Assembly: GCA_017506735.1 (NCBI GenBank)
Contig: JAFVMW010000055.1
Coordinates: 1-64,000 of the forward strand
Reading direction: 5' to 3'
DNA length: 64,000 nt
From: Oscillospiraceae bacterium
Lineage (GTDB): Bacteria > Bacillota > Clostridia > Oscillospirales > Oscillospiraceae
Notes under the pieces: model-generated
Databases searched by the model: none
What the model was told of the DNA's origin: nothing
Seen by the model: the letters and a program-made list of their open reading frames with translations, nothing else
Position numbers and translations under genes: made by a program
Part shown: piece after piece, positions 12,977 through 20,183 of the stretch
Numbering within the stretch: position 1 is the stretch's first letter
Layout: each line of letters starts with the position of its first letter

Positions 12977-13727
12977 TGGCAGCCTCCTTCCGGGCAAACG
13001 GTGCGTCCTTTTGAACTGTTGCATTTTTTGCAACAGTTGGTTCTCGATCTCCTCCGTGTGTGCGGTGGATACCCTCGTACCATTTACAGGCCCAGAAGAA
13101 CTCCTCCCGGCTCAGATCCGGGAAAAGCGTAGGGGTAAAGTACAGTTCCGAGTAAACGGATTCCCACGGCAGATAGCCGCTGAGCCGCTGATAACCGCCG
13201 GTACGGATGATCAGATCCGGGTCGGTGTGGTGGGCCGCGCCGTAGAGTCGGGCAGAGATGCTGTCCTCGGAGATCTCCACGCCATCCTCCACGCACCGCC
13301 GGGCGGCCTTGACAATCTCATCCCGGCCCCCATAGTAGGTCTGGAACATGATGGTCAGCTTGTCGCAGTCGGCGGTCTTTTGTTCAGCGTTTTCATACAG
13401 TGCCAGATCTTCCGGGGTCTGAAGGGCACGGTCGCCGCAGAGCACCAGCCGGATCCCTTTGGCCTTCGCACGTGCAAGGCCTTCACCGGTGCAGAGATCC
13501 CGGGCCATCTGCTGGATGTGCTCCAGCTCTGCCTTATCCCTGCGCAAGTTGTCCAGGCTCAATACATAGAAGCTCAAATACCGGATGCCCAGTTCCAGGC
13601 ACCAGTCACAGACGTGCTGGAAGTTCTCCCGGCCTGCGGTGTGGCCCTCCTGCCGGGGCTTGCCCTGCCGGGTGGCCCAACGGCCATTGCCATCGGTGAT
13701 GATGGCCACATGGTTCAGCTGATTCAT
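12969..13727 (-). CDS. Cis-prenyltransferase, undecaprenyl diphosphate synthase-like, phage encoded
   Basis: 252 residues. Family motifs are clear: HVAIITDGNGRWA with the magnesium-binding Asp12 (family form HIAIIMDGNGRWA), FYVLSLDNLRRDKAELEHI, TIMFQTYYGGRDEIVKA, and the C-terminal DPDLIIRTGGYQRLSGYLPWESVYSELYF. UppS makes the C55 lipid that carries peptidoglycan and teichoic-acid units. Chromosomal copies are essential, so a phage copy is probably there to change or protect a wall glycan pathway (inference). The last 25 residues look like a loose tail (GDREPTVAKNATVQKDAPFARKEAANG) similar in flavour to the end of the neighbouring glycosyltransferase. Start ATG 13727 overlaps the glycosyltransferase stop by four bases. 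Confidence 0.85.
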   Translation of the reverse strand: MNQLNHVAIITDGNGRWATRQGKPRQEGHTAGRENFQHVCDWCLELGIRYLSFYVLSLDNLRRDKAELEHIQQMARDLCTGEGLARAKAKGIRLVLCGDRALQTPEDLALYENAEQKTADCDKLTIMFQTYYGGRDEIVKAARRCVEDGVEISEDSISARLYGAAHHTDPDLIIRTGGYQRLSGYLPWESVYSELYFTPTLFPDLSREEFFWACKWYEGIHRTHGGDREPTVAKNATVQKDAPFARKEAANG

Positions 13728-14854
13728 TTTGCCACCGCCTTCTTTGCAAACGGCGCAGCCTTCACGCGCCGACCATCCATGGTACTCTCGGATCTGGGAG
13801 CCGTAGGAAGGCCGTACAGTTCCACCCAAGGCAGGATCCGAGCGTTCCATGTCCACTCCCCTGCCAGGCAGGCTGCCTGCAAACCTCCGTATTCCAGAGA
13901 TCCCAGATTGATGGCGCGGACGCAGGCCTCGGACAGGCAGCCATTGACCATGATGGAGTTCATGCTGTTGAAATTCTCGCCCAGACCGCCCACACCGGTG
14001 GTGATGGGCACACAACCAAAATGGGCGGCTTTCATGGCCTGCAGACCGCAAACCTCGGAAACGCTGGGGGCCAGATAGTAGTCTGCCGCCCGGAGGATCA
14101 TCAGCATCTCCACATAGTTCACCATACGGCGATAGTAGGTCAACACGCCGATATCGTTCAGCTCCTGCAGAGCATCCTCGTAGTGAGTCTCGCCCTGTCC
14201 GTAGATCACCAGCTCGCCGCCCGCATCCCGGATTGCACGGGCTGCATCGATGATGGCATCGATGCCCTTTTCCGGCACCAGACGGCCGGTGTACACCAGA
14301 AGCACGTCGCCCTTATCCTCAATGCCCCGGTACTGGTAATACCGCTCCCGAGCCTTGATCCGGTCACCGGTGAGCCAGGAATTGGGATTGTAGTACGCCG
14401 GGTCGATGCCCAGGATGATACCCTTCAGGGGCCACTCCAGAGCCTCCGGATGGAGCACACAGCACTCGCCCGCGTAAGCATTGGACAGGGTGACCACATG
14501 GTCGTATTCCGGCACGATGTCCAGGAATGGCTCCACGTCGCTCCACTGGTCGAAACTCAGAATCACGGGGCAGTCCACATGGAGCTTATGGATCAGATCG
14601 GCCCGTGCAAAATTATGTACCAGATCCGGCTGCCACTCGTTGATGAGCCGGGCCGCTCTGACGTAAAAGCCAGCCTCACCCAGACTGACGGTGTGGCCCA
14701 TCCTGCCGCCGGGGACGTAGCCCATGGTCAGCACGGTGACGTCATAAAACTGCCGCAGGGCGCTGGCCATGGAGTCCACCACCTCGCCGATGCCGCATTT
14801 GTAGCGGCCGGCAGCAACAGATTCCTCGGAAACGATCACAATGTGTTTTCTCAT
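13724..14854 (-). CDS. Glycosyltransferase (GT4/GT5-like), phage encoded
   Basis: 376 residues with two Rossmann-like halves. The C-terminal half has the nucleotide-sugar segment VYTGRLVPEKGIDAIIDAARAI (about 190-210) and the acceptor/donor loop APSVSEVCGLQAMKAAHFGCVPITTGVGGL, close to the EPCGL pattern of glycogen synthase-type GT5 enzymes. It probably moves a sugar from a nucleotide donor to a wall or lipid-linked glycan. Its stop overlaps the start of the UppS-like gene, so the two enzymes are made together. The pair lies between tail-fibre genes and the holin. GGAGGAGG precedes ATG 14854. Confidence 0.85.
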   Translation of the reverse strand: MRKHIVIVSEESVAAGRYKCGIGEVVDSMASALRQFYDVTVLTMGYVPGGRMGHTVSLGEAGFYVRAARLINEWQPDLVHNFARADLIHKLHVDCPVILSFDQWSDVEPFLDIVPEYDHVVTLSNAYAGECCVLHPEALEWPLKGIILGIDPAYYNPNSWLTGDRIKARERYYQYRGIEDKGDVLLVYTGRLVPEKGIDAIIDAARAIRDAGGELVIYGQGETHYEDALQELNDIGVLTYYRRMVNYVEMLMILRAADYYLAPSVSEVCGLQAMKAAHFGCVPITTGVGGLGENFNSMNSIMVNGCLSEACVRAINLGSLEYGGLQAACLAGEWTWNARILPWVELYGLPTAPRSESTMDGRRVKAAPFAKKAVAK

Positions 14855-15156
14855 ACTCGCTCCTCCTCCGGCCGGATCATGACGTTGAGAGCCAAACCGG
14901 CACCGGCGATCCTCTGGAAACTGGTATACAGTGCCTCCAGCGCCACCGGATCAGCCAGCAGCGCCTTAGCGTGAACCACCAGCTCGGGCGGAAATGCCTG
15001 CGTCAGGTCATCGGGAAGGGTGCCTGCCAGCACGGCAGGGATATCCGTCAGATAGTCTACGTGGCCGTCCTCCACCTCTGCATTGAGACGCTTCTGCATC
15101 AGCTTAAAGGTCGCCCTGGCATTGAGCGCCGTAATCAGGTCTTTGCTTTTACTCAT
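14851..15156 (-). CDS. Small phage protein after the tail-fibre genes, unknown
   Basis: 101 residues if it starts at ATG 15156 (MSKSKDLITALNARATFKLMQKRL). The frame is open a little further upstream but without a ribosome site. No known domain is visible. It overlaps its neighbours by 8 and 4 bases. Position suggests a tail-fibre accessory or assembly factor. Confidence 0.65.
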   Translation of the reverse strand: MSKSKDLITALNARATFKLMQKRLNAEVEDGHVDYLTDIPAVLAGTLPDDLTQAFPPELVVHAKALLADPVALEALYTSFQRIAGAGLALNVMIRPEEERV

Positions 15157-16057
15157 TCCAGGTGCCCCCCCATTTGGCATTGCCGTCGATGATGTGGATC
15201 ACATACTCCTCGCCGAAGCTGTCGCCTACCAGGCGCAAGCGCTGCAGAGGGTCGGCGATCAGACTGTAATCGATCTGTATCCGATTGGCCAGGCCCACGG
15301 GCACCAGCAAACCGGCAGGCGCAGACTCCAGCTGGCTGTTGTCGGTGATGTAATAGATGCCACGGGGGAGCTGGAGCATGGCATCGTCGGTGATGTAATC
15401 ATCATTGGTAGCAGTATAGTCCAGCTGGCCTGCCTCGGTGTAGAGGTGGACAGCCAGATACTGCCGCCGATCGGTGGGAAGATCACAGGGTACACAATGG
15501 TACTCCACACCGCCCTCGGTGTAGGTGGGGTATTTGCCGGGCTCGCATTCCCAGTGTTCCACGCCCAGCCAGGCAGCATCCAGCGCAGTGAGACGATCCA
15601 GGAGATCATTGGTAACCTCATACCGCCTGGGCACAATAACCGTCTCTCCCGTCTCCGGGTCTCTCGCAGCAGCACTGCCGTACCGCTGATAGTAGTTGCC
15701 GCCGCGGGTAACGATCTCTGTGCCAGCCTTGGTGATTCGTACCACAGCCCAACTATGGAGGCCCTCAGTGAGCCGGGGATCATCAACCGCGTACTCCATC
15801 AGCTCCTCTGCCGTCAGATCCAACCGCTCCTCGGGCTGGTATCCGGGGTATCTGGCGTAAACCACTCCCTTGACGGCATCGATGGTGTTGATATCCGTCC
15901 AGAGGGTCCGGACATTTTCGGCGTTGAAAACCAGCATCTGGTCGGCCATCAGAGCAGGGCCGGCATTGGCAGGCAGCACGCCGCCATTGCCACGGATGGT
16001 GCGCCGGATCTGGGCCATGGTTTCCCGGATTTTCTGCAATTTCTGTTCCGTTGTCAT
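15149..16057 (-). CDS. Phage tail-fibre/baseplate-associated protein, unknown
   Basis: 302 residues, start ATG after AGGAGGGCTGACCT. The N-terminus (TTEQKLQKIRETMAQIRRTIRGNGG) is a short coiled-coil helix, and the rest is mixed beta, with Tyr-rich stretches (GVVYARYPGYQPEE, RGGNYYQRYGSAAARDPETGE). I do not recognise a family. Its place between tail hub and lysis genes suggests part of the host-binding apparatus. Confidence 0.7.
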   Translation of the reverse strand: MTTEQKLQKIRETMAQIRRTIRGNGGVLPANAGPALMADQMLVFNAENVRTLWTDINTIDAVKGVVYARYPGYQPEERLDLTAEELMEYAVDDPRLTEGLHSWAVVRITKAGTEIVTRGGNYYQRYGSAAARDPETGETVIVPRRYEVTNDLLDRLTALDAAWLGVEHWECEPGKYPTYTEGGVEYHCVPCDLPTDRRQYLAVHLYTEAGQLDYTATNDDYITDDAMLQLPRGIYYITDNSQLESAPAGLLVPVGLANRIQIDYSLIADPLQRLRLVGDSFGEEYVIHIIDGNAKWGGTWNE

Positions 16058-16060
16058 AGG

Positions 16061-16348
16061 TCAGCCCTCCTCAGGAATCAGTCCGTCCAGGATAGCCTCC
16101 AGTGCTGCTGCATCAATTTCAGCGCGCTCCTCAGCACTGGCGTAGTCCTGGTACTGCTCCCAGTTGCCATCATTGCGGAGCCGGAGGATTAGCTTGTAGT
16201 CGGCGATGTCGATGGTGGAGCCGGGAAGGGCCGTTGCACCGTGCTCGGCAACAAAATCATCAAAGCCGGTGAGGTCATCAGCGAGGACCTCATAAATGGA
16301 TTTCCAGCCTCGGGAGTCCTCATGCTGAATCGTGTATGTGGTTGCCAT
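16061..16348 (-). CDS. Small acidic phage protein in the tail-fibre region
   Basis: 95 residues (MATTYTIQHEDSRGWKSIYEVLADDLTGFDDF), start ATG after AAGGAGTAGATAACA. No family recognised. It lies between the large fibre-like gene and the 302-residue protein with gaps of 3 and 13 bases. Confidence 0.7.
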   Translation of the reverse strand: MATTYTIQHEDSRGWKSIYEVLADDLTGFDDFVAEHGATALPGSTIDIADYKLILRLRNDGNWEQYQDYASAEERAEIDAAALEAILDGLIPEEG

Positions 16349-16361
16349 TGTTATCTACTCC

Positions 16362-17579
16362 TTAGATCTTAGTGTCATCAAGTGCCCCGGTGATTGTCCC
16401 ATCCGTGGTGTAGTCCTCCAACGCTCGGAACTGGGCGGCATAGGCACTCCACACCGTATCCGCTTGATAGGATGCTACCAATGCCGAAGGCACATAGATG
16501 TAGCCCCCACCGGATGCGATGGGCGTATCTGTACAAACATCACTCCCGGCGATCACCATGGTTTCCAGCCGCAGAATCAGCGCCGTCAGGGCTGAACAGC
16601 CACGGAACATCCCCACAGCCAGTGCGGCGCACTGGATTAGGTCGGCTTTGATAAGCGTTGTGCATCCTGCAAGCGCGCCCACAATGGATGCCGCAGCGCT
16701 GGAAAACTCCGTCAGCGTCCCGGCCTGCATGGATTCCCAGACCCCGTCTGGCACTGCAACCGTAACCGACGACAAAGCGACGTTTCCGCTGTCGGCGGAA
16801 TACACTCCGTTTTCCGTTACGGTCTTAGCCTGCAGCTTCGGGATGACTGCGATATCTCGGTCGCAGTATCTTTCTTCTGTTTTCATCCGGATGCCCTCGG
16901 GGCGTGTCATGATAATGGTCAGCGGAGCAGAGTCCGCCGCAACTTTATCTGCATTGTGCTCGATCCATTCTAACAGGAAAGCCGGAATTTCCTGCTCCGC
17001 TGCACCGAAGTCAATAACGCAATTTTGGTCGGCTTGGGGGAGTTTGTAAGATGTTGGAGCATTATACCCGGTTGCGGCTGCTCCCCACGAAACCGAGCCG
17101 TTACCACCAACATTATCCCAAACGATACCACAATATTTGTAGGTAGGGTTTCTTTCGTGTGTCCCAATTGCTCTGATGCTATTTCCAACAAACGTTGTTC
17201 CGTTCTCGCGAACAATAAGGAAGTTGCACGGGATGCTAAAGCCGCAATAGATACCGTCTGCTATGTTAACGCTAAAACGATATTTGCCGGATATTGTAGC
17301 ACCCGGGATTTCTTTCGCAACTCCGCCTTTATACGTTCCGCTCTCGATTTGTCCGAAAACTCTGCAATAATAATTGCTCATTTCCGCACCCGCTACCGGA
17401 TACACATCGTGTTTCTGGGTCAGTATTCCGGAAACGTAATTGATACGATAAATCGGATTGTTTTTCGTGCCGTAGAGTCTCCCGTTATATTCTATCGGGC
17501 CGCAAATTGCATTGGTTGCGGAAAGATTATCAAATCCGCCGCCGTAATAGATTGGATCTGTATAATGATACCAATACAC
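16362..17579 (-). CDS. Probable tail fibre / receptor-binding protein with variable N-terminal part
   Basis: 405 residues, GTG start at 17579 after AAGGAGGG. The first about 170 residues (YWYHYTDPIYYGGGFDNL ... YNAPTSYKLPQ) are coded by visibly AT-richer DNA with many A/T third positions. The remainder returns to the GC-rich style of its neighbours. The middle has the phrase AKTVTENGVYSADSGNVALSSVTVAV, which I know from many Firmicutes phage tail proteins. The end has leucine-rich BspA-like pieces (IKADLIQCAALAVGMFRGCSALTALIL) and IYVPSALVASYQADTVWSAYAAQFRAL. The composition break suggests exchange of the host-recognition part. Confidence 0.7.
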   Translation of the reverse strand: MYWYHYTDPIYYGGGFDNLSATNAICGPIEYNGRLYGTKNNPIYRINYVSGILTQKHDVYPVAGAEMSNYYCRVFGQIESGTYKGGVAKEIPGATISGKYRFSVNIADGIYCGFSIPCNFLIVRENGTTFVGNSIRAIGTHERNPTYKYCGIVWDNVGGNGSVSWGAAATGYNAPTSYKLPQADQNCVIDFGAAEQEIPAFLLEWIEHNADKVAADSAPLTIIMTRPEGIRMKTEERYCDRDIAVIPKLQAKTVTENGVYSADSGNVALSSVTVAVPDGVWESMQAGTLTEFSSAAASIVGALAGCTTLIKADLIQCAALAVGMFRGCSALTALILRLETMVIAGSDVCTDTPIASGGGYIYVPSALVASYQADTVWSAYAAQFRALEDYTTDGTITGALDDTKI

Positions 17580-17590
17580 AAAATCCCTCC

Positions 17591-17965
17591 TTACAGATCT
17601 GTGTACTCACCCCAGTACAAATCGCACAGGTATCCGAGCTTGATCTGGTCGATCAGCTCAGATATCGTCCGAAACGGCTGAGGGTCGCCGGGTGCCACGT
17701 TTTTCTCGGTGATGGAGGTGAGGATGTCGTCCCTCCACGCCTCCAGATAGGCGATTTTCTGGCCAATACTGGCGGCAGCCAGAGTCTCCAGCCAGTCGGG
17801 GGCCGTCTCGGCGATCAATCCGTCCAGATTGGCGGAGATCCACGTCCGTTCCGGCGTGCCGATTCCTGCCACCGTTGCGCCCAATGTAGCGCCCATCTCC
17901 GGTCCTGCGGAGATGCGACCAGACAGATGCTGCCTCACAGAAATTTTCGCTGTCAGCTCAATCAT
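17591..17965 (-). CDS. Phage tail-region protein, unknown
   Basis: 124 residues. The start MIELTAKISVRQHLSGRISAGPEMGATLGATV is followed by a helical part ending EYTDL. No recognised domain. It overlaps the preceding BppU-like gene by four bases and is probably a baseplate or fibre component. Confidence 0.7.
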   Translation of the reverse strand: MIELTAKISVRQHLSGRISAGPEMGATLGATVAGIGTPERTWISANLDGLIAETAPDWLETLAAASIGQKIAYLEAWRDDILTSITEKNVAPGDPQPFRTISELIDQIKLGYLCDLYWGEYTDL

Positions 17966-18297
17966 TCGCCGTCACCCTTTTTCGTGATCGCGTCAATGAT
18001 TTTCAGGTCAGCCAGTTTAATCACCGGGTAAAAGTCATTGCCAGTCTGCATATTGACGGTATATTTGTAGTCCCCGGGCGTCAAGTCTACCGTATCCTCC
18101 GGGCGGATATCAAACACATATCCACCCTCGTCAGAAGCAGTTGACTTCTTGACCAGTACAGTTTCCGTTCCCAGCACATGGCGGATGCCAAACAGGAGCA
18201 CCGCCCCCTCCGCCAAGACATAGTCTGCGCCGTCCTCGCCGCTCAGTGCAATGTGCAAGGGGCAGGTGGTGCCCCGTACGATCTCAAGTTCCTGCAT
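17962..18297 (-). CDS. Baseplate upper protein-like beta domain (BppU N-terminal type)
   Basis: 111 residues reading MQELEIVRGTTCPLHIALSGEDGADYVLAEGAVLLFGIRH ... DLTPGDYKYTVNMQTG. A beta-sandwich that starts with a strand plus RGTT, carries SxEDGxxY and ends GDYxYTVxM resembles the BppU N-terminal domain that links fibres to the tail tip in lactococcal-type siphoviruses. The match is from pattern only. Confidence 0.55.
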   Translation of the reverse strand: MQELEIVRGTTCPLHIALSGEDGADYVLAEGAVLLFGIRHVLGTETVLVKKSTASDEGGYVFDIRPEDTVDLTPGDYKYTVNMQTGNDFYPVIKLADLKIIDAITKKGDGE

Positions 18298-19790
18298 TAG
18301 GTAGTCCCCTCCTCCGTTTCAGTACCAGTTGTCGGCGCAGTGATCTCCACGCCGTTGAGCAGCAGCTTGCCCTGGATGTCCACGGTGCCGCGCAGGGCGA
18401 TCTGGCCGTTTGCCGCAACCAGATACAGCATGGTATTCCCTGCCTGCACGCGGACACCGGCATCTGTAGCAAGCACATAGCAGGAATCATCGGCGTTGCT
18501 CACACCGATGCCATCGGTGCGGCCGGTATTGGTGGAGCCGGGCAGATAGCCCATATATCCACCCTTCACGCCGCCCTCGCCGTCGTAGACCTCCAGCTTG
18601 CCGGACAGGCCGATCTGCACAGCCTTGATCAGGCCGGATCGCAGGATCGCTGCATTGATATACAGGTGACCGTCCTCTAGCCATATACCATCATCGGCAC
18701 CGTTCCGGGTCAGTCGGTTGAAGATATCCATCTGGGTCTGGCCTTCCACGGCCCGGTTGGCGATGGCCTGGACGGACTGATTGTGGGAAGCCGTGGAGCT
18801 GTCCCTCCGGGCACTGCCGGTGGATTCGATAGTGTCCCTCTGGCCCTTCTGGATCTTCTGCATCACGCAGGTCATGAAGGTGTTACCGTTTGGATCGATG
18901 ATATCCACTGTCTGGCCTGCATGAATATCCAGACAGGCCGGAATGCTAACCCGGCAGGGCGTGTAAGAGAATCCAGCCAGCTCCGCCCGGATATTTTCCA
19001 GCACCATCTGCGTCTGCTCCACCAGACCGGTGAGCATAGGATTGCCCTCGATGATGTAGCAGTTAGCGCCTTCCTCCGCCATAGGCAGGCAGAGGGCGCT
19101 TTCGCCGTCGTTGATCCGGATCTGCACCGCATCGATGGGAGCCACCTGTCCTTCATAGCGGAGTCCAGAATAATACCGGGCACCATTTGGCGTCAGTGTC
19201 ACGCCGGAGGGGGTATACCATGCAAACTCGATTTCTCCGTCCGGTGTAGCCCGGACGAACCGGCAGGCGATCTGCCCGATCCACTCCATGAGCCGCCGGC
19301 CGGTGACCTCTTTGGGGTGGAACTTGTCCACCGTGAAATCTCCGTTGGGGATATCTTCCGTCACCAGCGTCAGACCACAGGCCTCACAGGTCATTCGTGC
19401 CAGCGTGTGCAGGGCGTAGGGCCACCCATCCAGAGATGCAAACCAGGTGGAAAGATCTCTGTCCAGCCAGCTGGTGCGGTCGTAGGCAGTGAGCTGGAAG
19501 GTGTTCTTGCTGGGCCGGGCCGGAGTCTCCAATGTAAAAGGGCCGATCTTCGCCCAGTCCCCGGAGTCCGGCACCTTATAAAGCGTAAGCTCATCCCCGG
19601 CAGACAGCCGAAGGCCGCCGTCCGGGGTGATGAGCTTCATTTCCAACATGGAAGCGCACACGGATCCGAGGGTTAGCTCCGGGCCGCTGTTTACGATCTC
19701 CGTCAGGGTGGTGGACTGGATCGCGTTCACCGTACCCACGCCGGAGAAGATTTCCGTGCCGTCAGGCAGCACGATCAGGTTTCTCAGCAT
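18297..19790 (-). CDS. Tail hub / baseplate protein (Gp37-like tail protein)
   Basis: 497 residues. The N-terminal 300 residues look like the ReqiPepy6 Gp37-like or gp27-like tail hub: LPDGTEIFSGVGTVNAIQSTTLTEIVNSGPELTLGSVCAS, then ITPDGGLRLSAGDELTLYKVP and a beta-rich body. After about residue 330 a helical linker (SVQAIANRAVEGQTQMDIFNRLTRNGADDGIW) leads to a fibre-like end with DGHLYINAAILRSGLIKAVQIG and GKLLLNGVEI repeats. It follows the tape measure and the small distal-tail-like gene, the normal place for the hub. Confidence 0.8.
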   Translation of the reverse strand: MLRNLIVLPDGTEIFSGVGTVNAIQSTTLTEIVNSGPELTLGSVCASMLEMKLITPDGGLRLSAGDELTLYKVPDSGDWAKIGPFTLETPARPSKNTFQLTAYDRTSWLDRDLSTWFASLDGWPYALHTLARMTCEACGLTLVTEDIPNGDFTVDKFHPKEVTGRRLMEWIGQIACRFVRATPDGEIEFAWYTPSGVTLTPNGARYYSGLRYEGQVAPIDAVQIRINDGESALCLPMAEEGANCYIIEGNPMLTGLVEQTQMVLENIRAELAGFSYTPCRVSIPACLDIHAGQTVDIIDPNGNTFMTCVMQKIQKGQRDTIESTGSARRDSSTASHNQSVQAIANRAVEGQTQMDIFNRLTRNGADDGIWLEDGHLYINAAILRSGLIKAVQIGLSGKLEVYDGEGGVKGGYMGYLPGSTNTGRTDGIGVSNADDSCYVLATDAGVRVQAGNTMLYLVAANGQIALRGTVDIQGKLLLNGVEITAPTTGTETEEGTT

Positions 19791-19802
19791 CGCGCTACCT
19801 CC

Positions 19803-20183
19803 TCAGCACTCGATGATGTTGAACTTGTAGTTCTTATAGATGCCCCGTCTGGCATCGTGAAATGTAATGCTGGACTTCGAGCAATAGGCTCGGGTGGTGA
19901 CCGGCTGACCGTCAAAGCCCCGGTGCGTGAATTCAAAGTCCGGCTTCCCGGCAAAGAGTTTTTCCAGATACCAGTAATCCAGGTGGGCCAGCACAGCATA
20001 GCTAAAACTCCACGTCTTGACCCGTTCCCGGACCACCAGCCGGTGCATGAAGCCAGATTCATCACGTCCGGAATCCTCCGCATCAAGATCGCCGGCAGAG
20101 ATCTGCACGTCCGCATCGGGTACCAGCAGAGGTTGCCCGTCGATCTGGTATTCGTAGTATTTTCTCCGTGAAAACTGCATCAT
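19803..20183 (-). CDS. Small tail protein between tape measure and hub (distal-tail position)
   Basis: 126 residues (MMQFSRRKYYEYQIDGQPLLVPDADVQISAGDLDAEDSGRDESG). It contains the phrase RVKTWSFSYAVLAHLDYWYLEKLFAGKPDFEFTH, which I associate with small tail proteins (DUF6711-like) of clostridial phages. Its position suggests a distal-tail role. Confidence 0.65.
   Translation of the reverse strand: MMQFSRRKYYEYQIDGQPLLVPDADVQISAGDLDAEDSGRDESGFMHRLVVRERVKTWSFSYAVLAHLDYWYLEKLFAGKPDFEFTHRGFDGQPVTTRAYCSKSSITFHDARRGIYKNYKFNIIEC

Noticed and set aside
16362..17579. A diversity-generating retroelement acting on the tail fibre
   Set aside because: No reverse transcriptase in the prophage and no template/variable repeat pair seen.
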